Positions 1 through 5,175 of a stretch of DNA of 5,175 bases are shown one piece after another. Location: positions 1 through 5,175 of the forward strand of contig PMDM01000461.1 in assembly GCA_003155565.1 (NCBI GenBank). Reading direction: 5' to 3'. Position 1 is the stretch's first letter. Each line of letters begins with the position of its first letter. A program made the position numbers and the translations under genes. The DNA is from Methylococcaceae bacterium. GTDB lineage: Bacteria; Pseudomonadota; Gammaproteobacteria; Methylococcales; Methylomonadaceae. The notes below the pieces were generated by a model. It was not told the origin of the DNA, did not search any database, and was given only the letters and a program-made list of their open reading frames with translations.

Positions 1-137
1 GCGCGATATTCATGCATAATCACAGGTTTAACCCACTACCACTTTGTTTTCATAGGGTTTCTCCAGAATAATTCAATAATATTAAAAAGACATTGTTTTT
101 CATATCGTTAACGTAACATTCAGTTTTACCTCCTTTT
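1..137. other. AT-rich region downstream of cusA with only minimal ORFs
   Basis: On the minus strand this holds M-L-R-stop (108-119), a 17-residue ORF (50-103, M-K-N-N-V-F-L-I-L-L...) whose stop overlaps (ATGA) a start at 53, and M-K-T-K-W-stop (36-53), the last preceded by GGAG at 7 nt. The ATGs at 119 and 53 are in the same frame. An ATG at 17 in that frame (M-H-E-Y-R) stays open to the edge, but has no visible Shine-Dalgarno. I see no convincing hairpin plus T-run terminator, only a palindrome CGTTAACG (106-113). A further operon gene may begin near the edge; its identity cannot be read. Confidence 0.35.
128..137 (-). promoter_or_regulatory. Strong Shine-Dalgarno just after the cusA stop
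   Basis: AAAAGGAGGT on the minus strand is an almost perfect anti-16S match directly after the cusA TAA. It stands 8 nt before an ATG at 119 that opens only M-L-R-stop (108-119). It suggests that translation of something downstream was, or is, intended. No long ORF follows inside the window. Confidence 0.5.
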
Positions 138-3100
138 TTATAGTTGCCGGGATTGTTTGTTGATGGAATATTGTTTACAAAGGGCATAAAGCGCCGGAAT
201 GACGATCAATGTCAATAATGTTGACGACACCATGCCACCAACCATTGGTGCTGCGATGCGGCGCATGACTTCCGAGCCGGTACCGGTGCTCCACAGAATG
301 GGCAACAGACCAGCCATAATGGCAGTGACGGTCATAATTTTTGGCCGTAAGCGTTCTGCAGCGCCGGTCATCAATGCAGTGTAAAGATCGGTCTCGGTGA
401 AAGCCCGCCCTTCTTCCAGGCATTGCTGTTGCTTTTCCCGGTAGGCCTGGTCTAGATACATCAGCATCACCACGCCGGTTTCTGCGGCAACGCCTGCCAA
501 GGCGATGAAACCGACACCGACAGCAACACTGACGTTGTAATCCAAAAACCACAATAGCCAAATGCCACCGATCAGGGCGAATGGCACAGACAACATGACG
601 ATCAGGGTTTCGGTCAAACGCCCGAAGTTGAGAAAAAGCAGGAGGAAAATAATACATAGTGTGAGTGGCACAACTAATTTCAATCTCTGTTTGGCTCGTT
701 CCATGTATTCGAACTGTCCACTCCAAACAATATAGTAACCGGCGGGAAACTTGACTGCTTGCTGCACAGCCTGCTTGGCATCCCGCACATAGCCGTCGAT
801 GTCACGTCCTCGCATATCCACATAAATATAAGCGGACAATAAGGCGTTCTCGGTCCGTATCGACGGAGGGCCTTTGTCCAGGCTGATTTTCGCCAATTGG
901 CCAAGAGGAACCACCGCACCGCCTGGAACGGGGACAAGTATATGATTAGCGATGGCTTGCGGGTTGTCGCGCAGTTCACGCGGGTAACGGACAATGATGG
1001 CGAAACGTTCACGCCCTTCCACCATTGTGCTGACGGTTTCACCGCCAATAGCAGTGGCGATAAGGTCTTGCACATCACCGATTAACAGGCCGTAACGTGC
1101 CAGCGCTTCAAGGTCAGGGGTGATATTGAGATAATAACCGCCGGTAATGCGTTCAGCATAGGCACTGGTGGTGCCGGGTACTGTTTTGACAGCTCGCTCG
1201 ATCTGTTGCGCTAGACGCTCCATTTCCGCCAAATCCTTACCGAACAACTTAATACCGATCGGGGTACGGATACCCGTTGCCAACATATCGATTCGGTTTT
1301 TGATCGGCATCGTCCAGGCATTGCTGACACCGGGAATTTGCAGCGCTTGATCCATCTCGGCAATCAGCTTATCGACCGTCATACCGGGTCGCCAAGCGGG
1401 TTCGGGTTTTAGGTTAACAATGGTTTCCGACATTTCCAGCGGTGCTGGGTCAGTGGCGGTCAGTGCTCGACCAGCTTTACCGAACACCGATTCGACTTCA
1501 GGAAAGCCCTTGATGATGCGGTCTTGGGTTTGCAACAATTCGGCAGCCTTGGTCGGGGATAAGCCCGGTAATGTTACTGGCATGAATAATAACGTGCCTT
1601 CATTCAGTGTCGGCATGAATTCGCCGCCCAAATGTGAGGCCGGATACCAGGAAGCAGCCAGCATCAAAAGCGCGAAAACAAGCGTCAGTTTTTTATACCG
1701 CATAACGGCGGCGATAATGGGACGATAAACCCAGATCAAGACCCGGTTGATGGGATTGCGGTGTTCAGGCAGGATTCTCCCGCGCACAAATAGCCACATC
1801 AATACCGGAACGAGGGTCACTGACAACAATGCAGCACCCGCCATTGCGAACGTCTTGGTATAGGCCAAAGGGTGAAACAAACGGCCTTCCTGCGCTTCCA
1901 GCGCAAACACCGGCAAAAATGAGACAGTTATAATCAACAAGCTAAAAAATAGCGGCGGACCGACTTCCTTGCAGGCATTCAGCAATATTTCAAAACGCGG
2001 TAGGCGATCCGCATCGCGCTCTAAATGTTTATGGGCGTTCTCTATCATGACGATAGCTGCATCAACCATCGCACCGATTGCGATGGCGATACCGCCGAGA
2101 CTCATGATGTTGGAATTCATACCTAACGCCTGCATAACAATGAAGGCAATCAGCACGCCAACGGGCAACATCAAAATCGCTACCAGCGCGCTGCGCAAAT
2201 GCAGTAGGAATAATACGCAGACTACGGCGACCACCGCACTTTCTTCCAGCAGGGTATGGCGCAAATTCTCAATGGCACGATGGATCAGCTCGGAACGGTC
2301 ATAAACCGTTTGTACATGGACACCGGCTGGCAAACCCGTGGTGATTTCGTGCAAACGCTCTTTTATATTACTGATGACTTCCAGTGCGTTTTGGCCGTAG
2401 CGAGCCAGCGCAATACCGGATACCGCTTCACCTTCGCCATTCCGCTCGGTGATGCCACGGCGTTCATCGGGCACCAGCTCCACCCGCGCTACATCACGCA
2501 GCAGCACCGGGATACCGCGCTCAGCTTTCAATACTAATCGTTCCAAATCCACACTTCCGCGCAGATAACCACGCCCACGAACCATGTACTCGGTTTCGGC
2601 AAGTTCAATAACCCGTCCACCGACATCACGGTTGCCGTTGCGGATGGTATCGCTGAGGGTACGTAACGGGATGCCGTAAGCTTGCAGCTTGTGCGGATCG
2701 ACAGTGACCTGATACTGCTGCACAAAACCGCCAATACTGGCAACCTCGGCTACGCCTTTGGCTTTGGTCAATTGATAACGCACAAACCAGTCTTGCAAGG
2801 TACGCAATTCAGCCAGTGAATAGTCTTTTGCTAACAGAGCGTACTGATAAACCCAGCCGACCCCGGTGGCATCTGGTCCTAATTTAGGGGTCACGTTGGC
2901 CGGTAAGCGTCCCGTGAGCGTGGTGAGATATTCCAAAACCCGCGAGCGTGCCCAGTAAATATCGGTGCCGTCCTCAAAGATGACATACACGAATGAGGCA
3001 CCGAAGAAGGAAAAGCCACGCACGACTTTCGACCGTGGCACAGACAGCATCGAAGTCGTCAATGGATACGTGACCTGATCCTCGACAACTTGTGGCGCTT

Positions 3101-3266
3101 GTCCCGGATATTCGGTGTAAACGATCACCTGTGCGTCGGACAGGTCAGGTAGCGCATCTAGCGGCATTTTAGACAGTGCGTAAATCCCGCCGATTATGAT
3201 GCTAAGAGTTGCCAGCAACACCAGAAACACGTTACGCAAAGACCAGGCAATGACATAGTCCAACAT
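138..3266 (-). CDS. cusA: CusA-type heavy-metal efflux RND pump, Cu(I)/Ag(I) class, complete
   Basis: This is the inner-membrane, proton-driven pump subunit of a tripartite copper/silver exporter. The 1042 residues are close to E. coli CusA (1047) and can be aligned nearly throughout from memory of that protein. The layout is the RND one: TM1 at about 11-31, a large periplasmic loop, TM2-TM6 at about 341-494, TM7 at about 524-541, a second periplasmic loop, and TM8-TM12 at about 863-1030. Seen family motifs are DALPDLSD (37-44), GPDATGVGW (130-138) and GAMVDAAIVMIENAHK (398-413). Residues matching the E. coli metal site are M562, M612 and M661; the proton relay is D402, E929 and K976; the membrane methionine pairs are M407/M490, M400/M475 and M388/M1001. 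The funnel-bottom pair is not conserved (E268, T744). The ATG at 3266 has an AGGAGG 9 nt upstream and lies 2 nt after the cusB stop. Conserved methionines argue against a Zn/Co/Ni (CzcA/CnrA) pump. Specificity is inferred; family membership is very secure. Confidence 0.97.
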   Translation of the reverse strand: MLDYVIAWSLRNVFLVLLATLSIIIGGIYALSKMPLDALPDLSDAQVIVYTEYPGQAPQVVEDQVTYPLTTSMLSVPRSKVVRGFSFFGASFVYVIFEDGTDIYWARSRVLEYLTTLTGRLPANVTPKLGPDATGVGWVYQYALLAKDYSLAELRTLQDWFVRYQLTKAKGVAEVASIGGFVQQYQVTVDPHKLQAYGIPLRTLSDTIRNGNRDVGGRVIELAETEYMVRGRGYLRGSVDLERLVLKAERGIPVLLRDVARVELVPDERRGITERNGEGEAVSGIALARYGQNALEVISNIKERLHEITTGLPAGVHVQTVYDRSELIHRAIENLRHTLLEESAVVAVVCVLFLLHLRSALVAILMLPVGVLIAFIVMQALGMNSNIMSLGGIAIAIGAMVDAAIVMIENAHKHLERDADRLPRFEILLNACKEVGPPLFFSLLIITVSFLPVFALEAQEGRLFHPLAYTKTFAMAGAALLSVTLVPVLMWLFVRGRILPEHRNPINRVLIWVYRPIIAAVMRYKKLTLVFALLMLAASWYPASHLGGEFMPTLNEGTLLFMPVTLPGLSPTKAAELLQTQDRIIKGFPEVESVFGKAGRALTATDPAPLEMSETIVNLKPEPAWRPGMTVDKLIAEMDQALQIPGVSNAWTMPIKNRIDMLATGIRTPIGIKLFGKDLAEMERLAQQIERAVKTVPGTTSAYAERITGGYYLNITPDLEALARYGLLIGDVQDLIATAIGGETVSTMVEGRERFAIIVRYPRELRDNPQAIANHILVPVPGGAVVPLGQLAKISLDKGPPSIRTENALLSAYIYVDMRGRDIDGYVRDAKQAVQQAVKFPAGYYIVWSGQFEYMERAKQRLKLVVPLTLCIIFLLLFLNFGRLTETLIVMLSVPFALIGGIWLLWFLDYNVSVAVGVGFIALAGVAAETGVVMLMYLDQAYREKQQQCLEEGRAFTETDLYTALMTGAAERLRPKIMTVTAIMAGLLPILWSTGTGSEVMRRIAAPMVGGMVSSTLLTLIVIPALYALCKQYSINKQSRQL

Positions 3267-3268
3267 GG

Positions 3269-4690
3269 CTAGTGGCCTCCTTGTTGTGCTTCAGGTGTAG
3301 CTTGGCTTGCGTCAACACCTGGACTGTCAAAGCTACCCAAGGCCGACTTGAGGTTGCTTTCGGCATCAATCAGGAAATTAGCGCGAGTCACGACTTCATC
3401 ACCTTCCTTTAGCCCTGACATGATTTCCCGGTATCCGTCGGCTTGTAGCCCCAATTTCACGGTACGTGGCTCAAATAGTCCTTCTCCCCGTTTTAATAGC
3501 ACAATTTGCCGGTTGCCACTGTCAATGACCGCCGAATCGGGAACCGCCAAACGTGGTTTATTATTTTCCTGTGCAGCTAGGGTCACGCTGCCATACAGTC
3601 CAGGTTTCAGCAAGCCTTCACCATTAGGCAATTCAATTCGCACTTTAACGGTGCGTGTATCCGTCACCAGGGTTGGATAGATGAACCCTACCTTGCCCTT
3701 GAACAGCTTATCAGGGTAGGCGTTGATAAGCACCTGAACGGCCTGGCCTGCACTTACGCCGCCAATATCTTGCTCAAATACTTCCACAATGAGCCACACT
3801 GAACTTAAATCAGCAATACGAAACAACAGCTCGCCGGGCATGAAACGCATCCCCTCTTGCGCCGGTTTCTCCAATGCCACGCCATTGACCGGTGACAGTA
3901 ATGGCAGGGTATCCAGCGGTTTTTCATGGCTTTGTAAGCGCTGCAACTGTGCCGGGGCAATATCCCAATAATGTAAACGCTGCAAGGCGTTTTCGGCCAG
4001 ATGTTCGGCCGTGCCGCGAGCCTGGATGCTACTCTGTTGCAACATTTGTTGCCCTTGCCGGGCGATCAGATATTCCTGCTGGGCGGTCATCAGTTCCGGG
4101 CTGTATATCTCCAGCAGCGGCTGACCGCGCTTGACGGTTTGCCCGGTTGCGTTGACATACAAACGCTGAATCCAACCTTCAAACTTGGGTGTCACGGCAT
4201 GCACGCGCCGCTCGTCAACCTGAATGCTGCCCAGCGCGCGTATGCTGCGAGTCAAGGTACGTTTTGCTACGGTTTCTGTTTTCACACCCAGCTTCTGGAT
4301 TTTTTCCGGGCTGATCTGAATCTGCCCGGAGTTGCCCAATTCACCTTCATAGACAGGAAGGTAATCCATACTCATTTCATCCTTTTTTGGTACTGGAGAA
4401 GTGTCGGCTGCGCCCATGGGATGGCGGTAATATAAAATTCTGCCGAGTTTCGGAGTCGATATGGATGAAGCTGACGGTTCTGCGTATACCGCCACATAGT
4501 CCATCCCCATCTCATCCTTGGCAGGCGTTGGCGAAGTAACTTGGGGATTCATCGGGTGGCGGTAATACAGCGGTTTTCTTTCGCTAACTGAGGGCGCATC
4601 CGGGTTTTTCGGCATTTCTTGGCGACCCGCCCAGAAGCCCAGACCTACACCCAGTATCAAAATCAGCATTAACAATGAATATTTAGTCAT
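3269..4690 (-). CDS. cusB: CusB-type periplasmic adaptor (membrane fusion protein) with duplicated metal-binding module
   Basis: This periplasmic adaptor joins the CusA pump to the outer-membrane channel and presents metal to the pump. The 473 residues begin with a hydrophobic anchor or uncleaved signal (about 4-22) with no lipobox cysteine. Two copies of a methionine-rich heavy-metal-binding module follow at 42-69 and 87-114; E. coli CusB has one, and this protein is correspondingly longer than its roughly 407 residues. The adaptor core then runs: lipoyl half-motif (about 165-198, ending GQPLLEIYSPEL), a short helical hairpin (about 199-257), the second lipoyl half (about 262-292), a beta-barrel (about 293-371) and a membrane-proximal region (about 380-450). 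The tail ends in Gly-Gly-His. The ATG at 4690 has GAGGAG 7 nt upstream and overlaps the stop of the outer-membrane gene (ATGACTAA), implying translational coupling. No CusF-like gene is visible in the window. The adaptor assignment is secure; the metal (Cu/Ag) is inferred from the partner pump and the methionines. Confidence 0.95.
   Translation of the reverse strand: MTKYSLLMLILILGVGLGFWAGRQEMPKNPDAPSVSERKPLYYRHPMNPQVTSPTPAKDEMGMDYVAVYAEPSASSISTPKLGRILYYRHPMGAADTSPVPKKDEMSMDYLPVYEGELGNSGQIQISPEKIQKLGVKTETVAKRTLTRSIRALGSIQVDERRVHAVTPKFEGWIQRLYVNATGQTVKRGQPLLEIYSPELMTAQQEYLIARQGQQMLQQSSIQARGTAEHLAENALQRLHYWDIAPAQLQRLQSHEKPLDTLPLLSPVNGVALEKPAQEGMRFMPGELLFRIADLSSVWLIVEVFEQDIGGVSAGQAVQVLINAYPDKLFKGKVGFIYPTLVTDTRTVKVRIELPNGEGLLKPGLYGSVTLAAQENNKPRLAVPDSAVIDSGNRQIVLLKRGEGLFEPRTVKLGLQADGYREIMSGLKEGDEVVTRANFLIDAESNLKSALGSFDSPGVDASQATPEAQQGGH
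3276..3282 (-). promoter_or_regulatory. Shine-Dalgarno of cusA
   Basis: AAGGAGG on the minus strand lies inside the last codons of cusB, with 9 nt between it and the cusA ATG. It fixes the cusA start at 3266 and lets cusA be translated at a good rate within the polycistronic message. Confidence 0.85.
4349..4432 (-). other. Heavy-metal-binding module, copy 2, in CusB
   Basis: CusB residues 87-114 match copy 1 at 19 of 28 positions, with M92, M106 and M108 in the same places. The repeat period is 45 residues (135 bp), with a Ser/Pro-rich linker between the copies. Confidence 0.85.
4484..4567 (-). other. Heavy-metal-binding module, copy 1, in CusB
   Basis: CusB residues 42-69 begin Y-Y-R-H-P-M-N-P and end D-E-M-G-M-D-Y-V-A-V-Y. 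M47, M61 and M63 match in spacing the methionines of the E. coli CusB N-terminal region (M49, M64, M66), which are known to bind Cu(I)/Ag(I). The usual cysteines of the broader heavy-metal-binding-domain family are absent, as in CusB. Confidence 0.85.
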
Positions 4691-5175
4691 GAATCAACTC
4701 CTCACCCAGTGCTGTTGACTTAGCTCCTTCTCCCTGAGGGAGAAGGCTGGGATGAGGGGATTTCAATAGGCTTTTTTCCTTGTTTTTATTTCCCCTCGGC
4801 AACTGCTCCCGGCGTTGCCCTACCTCCTGCATCCGTGCAGTCGTCACCCAACCCTCTCCCTCTGGAGAGGGCTTTTCACTGTTTACGTCAACAGTACTGA
4901 ATTCCTCACCCACTTCAGCGGATAACTCTGCCAAGATTTGTTGGGTGTTGGTCAATGCCTGCCAATATTGCGTTTGATATTGGAAAAAGCTCAGTTGTGT
5001 ACGCAGCAAATCGGTGAAATCCGTTTGGTTCACTTGATAGCCTGCCAGCAAAGAATCCAGGGTTTGCTGCGCCTGTGGGATAACTTCATGTTCTAGCAGC
5101 GACAGCTTTTCCTTGGCATGTTGATATTCGGCAGATTTGGCGGTTATCGTGGCCTGAATTTTGTGATGCTCGTCC
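4683..5175 (-). CDS. TolC-family outer-membrane efflux protein (CusC/CzcC-like), 3' part only
   Basis: This is the C-terminal 163 residues of the outer-membrane channel of the pump; the 5' part lies beyond the window edge. Residues 1-87 of the visible part are typical of the last helical segment of the outer-membrane efflux (OEP) repeat: an Ala/Gln/Lys-rich coiled-coil helix, then L-A-G-Y-Q-V-N-Q-T-D-F and a second helix ending Q-I-L-A-E-L-S-A-E-V-G-E-E. An open frame runs through to the edge, so the TTG at 5051 is an internal leucine and not a start. After residue 88 the family resemblance stops. About 68 residues are instead encoded by a REP-like inserted element (S-P-E-G-E-G and S-L-L-P-Q-G-E-G are its typical translations), followed by L-G-E-E-L-I-H-D and TAA. 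The stop overlaps the cusB start by 8 nt. Whether the channel is a lipoprotein (as CusC is) cannot be seen. The tail is probably tolerated as a periplasmic extension, which is inference. Confidence 0.9.
   Translation of the reverse strand, partial: DEHHKIQATITAKSAEYQHAKEKLSLLEHEVIPQAQQTLDSLLAGYQVNQTDFTDLLRTQLSFFQYQTQYWQALTNTQQILAELSAEVGEEFSTVDVNSEKPSPEGEGWVTTARMQEVGQRREQLPRGNKNKEKSLLKSPHPSLLPQGEGAKSTALGEELIHD
4698..4703 (-). promoter_or_regulatory. Shine-Dalgarno of cusB
   Basis: GAGGAG on the minus strand is 7 nt before the cusB ATG and lies inside the last codons of the outer-membrane gene. It overlaps the cusB-proximal copy of the 10-bp direct repeat. The other copy reads GAGGAA. Confidence 0.8.
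4699..4708. repeat. Direct repeat, copy 1 (candidate target-site duplication)
   Basis: TCCTCACCCA is identical to 4903-4912. On the minus strand it encodes the G-E-E of L-G-E-E-L next to the stop of the outer-membrane gene. It also contains most of the GAGGAG used by cusB. Both copies lie in the same reading phase. Confidence 0.6.
4707..4719. repeat. Left arm of 13-bp flanking inverted repeat
   Basis: CAGTGCTGTTGAC is the reverse complement of 4887-4899 (GTCAACAGTACTG) with one mismatch. It is the outer boundary of the inserted segment on the cusB side. Confidence 0.55.
4724..4760 (-). repeat. REP-like unit 1 with strong 10-bp stem hairpin
   Basis: A perfect inverted repeat CCTTCTCCCT (4726-4735) and AGGGAGAAGG (4737-4746) is separated by one base. 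A conserved-looking tail, CTGGGATGAGGGG, follows at 4747-4759. On the minus strand this reads as the familiar C-C-C-C-T-C-A-T-C-C-C-A head followed by the palindrome, translated S-P-H-P-S-L-L-P-Q-G-E-G in the host gene. In the operon transcript it forms a stable hairpin about 22 nt upstream of the cusB Shine-Dalgarno. Confidence 0.8.
4843..4871 (+). repeat. REP-like unit 2, inverted relative to unit 1
   Basis: CCCTCTCC (4852-4859) and GGAGAGGG (4864-4871) form an 8-bp perfect stem with a 4-nt loop, preceded by the head GTCACCCAA (4843-4851). Read in reverse complement it aligns with unit 1 over about 30 bases with a handful of mismatches and two single-base gaps. The two units therefore form an inverted pair, as in BIMEs or MITE termini. 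In the host gene it is read as S-P-E-G-E-G-W-V. Confidence 0.75.
4887..4899. repeat. Right arm of 13-bp flanking inverted repeat
   Basis: GTCAACAGTACTG pairs with 4707-4719 at 12 of 13 positions. It also forms part of a local near-palindrome at 4878-4895 (ACTGTTTAC / GTCAACAGT, 9-bp arms with one mismatched pair). Confidence 0.55.
4903..4912. repeat. Direct repeat, copy 2 (candidate target-site duplication)
   Basis: TCCTCACCCA is identical to 4699-4708. It encodes the G-E-E of V-G-E-E-F at the point where the TolC-family resemblance of the outer-membrane protein ends. Confidence 0.6.

Larger units (their letters stand above)
4709..4902. mobile_element. MITE/BIME-like REP element inserted in frame in the outer-membrane efflux gene
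   Basis: A segment of about 194 bp lies between two copies of TCCTCACCCA. It is bounded by an imperfect 13-bp inverted repeat (4707-4719 and 4887-4899, 12 of 13 matching, overlapping the left direct repeat by 2 bp). Inside are two REP-like units in opposite orientation (about 4724-4760 and 4843-4871) and at least three further small hairpins. It has no coding capacity of its own beyond reading through in the host gene's frame. Element plus one direct repeat is 204 bp, exactly 68 codons. The composition resembles the CCCTCTCCC-type dispersed repeats of proteobacteria, which are moved in trans or spread by unknown means. The ends are my best estimate. The right inverted repeat stops 3 bp short of the direct repeat, so the exact boundary is uncertain. 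The alternative is a BIME pair plus chance flanking repeats. Confidence 0.6.

Noticed and set aside
121..140. Plus-strand T-run after cusA as a terminator
   Set aside because: The T-rich stretch is the complement of the AAAAGGAGGT ribosome site on the coding strand and has no hairpin before it.
175..726. Long open frame on the minus strand in another frame of cusA (183 codons)
   Set aside because: It lies wholly inside the clearly conserved cusA reading frame; its translation is Cys/Arg/His-rich and resembles no family.
1420..2537. Several plus-strand open frames opposite cusA
   Set aside because: They overlap each other and the conserved pump frame, with no protein-like features.
4001..4435. 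Plus-strand open frame of 144 codons opposite cusB
   Set aside because: It is antisense to a fully conserved adaptor, has no visible ribosome site, and its product has no recognisable domain. It is a shadow frame.
4726..4746. Intrinsic terminator between the channel and adaptor genes
   Set aside because: The stem is strong, but no T-run follows it on the minus strand and it lies inside an open reading frame upstream of two operon genes; it fits a REP unit better.
4724..4871. CRISPR array
   Set aside because: There are only two repeat-like units, inverted to each other rather than direct, and there is no regular spacer pattern.
4683..5051. A separate small gene starting at the TTG at 5051
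   Set aside because: The same frame stays open to the window edge and its translation continues the TolC-family helix, so this is the tail of a larger gene.

Overview
The window is a stretch of a Gram-negative chromosome or plasmid with about 50% GC. It carries three minus-strand genes of a heavy-metal-efflux RND tripartite pump of the Cus (copper/silver) type. Reading the minus strand from high to low coordinates, these are the 3' part of a TolC-family outer-membrane channel gene (entering from the window edge at 5175 and ending at 4683), a complete CusB-type periplasmic adaptor gene (4690-3269) and a complete CusA-type inner-membrane pump gene (3266-138). The outer-membrane and adaptor genes overlap by 8 nt. 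The adaptor and pump genes are 2 nt apart, with a strong Shine-Dalgarno site inside the adaptor's 3' end, so the three are almost certainly one operon. Its promoter and any regulator lie outside the window.

Together the genes encode a pump that moves monovalent metal from periplasm (and possibly cytoplasm) to the outside. CusA supplies the proton-driven transport, CusB bridges the membranes and hands over metal, and the TolC-like channel crosses the outer membrane. Cu(I)/Ag(I) specificity is supported by conservation in the pump of the three methionines of the periplasmic metal site, three methionine pairs of the membrane relay and the acidic/lysine proton-relay residues. The adaptor is unusual in carrying two tandem copies of the N-terminal methionine-rich metal-binding module, where E. 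coli CusB has one.

The most interesting structure is at the 3' end of the outer-membrane gene. A hairpin-rich segment of about 194 bp (4709-4902) appears to have been inserted, in frame, only a few codons before the stop. It contains two inverted REP-like units of the CCCTCTCCC type, is flanked by a 13-bp inverted repeat (12 of 13 matching) and sits inside a 10-bp direct repeat (4699-4708 and 4903-4912). Removing 204 bp (element plus one copy of the direct repeat) restores a compact C-terminus ending A-E-V-G-E-E-L-I-H-D, with the overlap with cusB intact. The element therefore adds 68 codons without breaking the gene or the coupling.

The first 137 bases, downstream of cusA, are AT-rich. They hold a near-ideal Shine-Dalgarno followed only by very short ORFs, and a second good Shine-Dalgarno before a 5-codon ORF. 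The next gene may start at or beyond the window edge. No tRNA, rRNA, CRISPR or clear terminator is visible. The organism is a proteobacterium, probably gamma- (or beta-), judged from the RND operon type, the adaptor module and the REP-like repeats. Genus cannot be told from this sequence.
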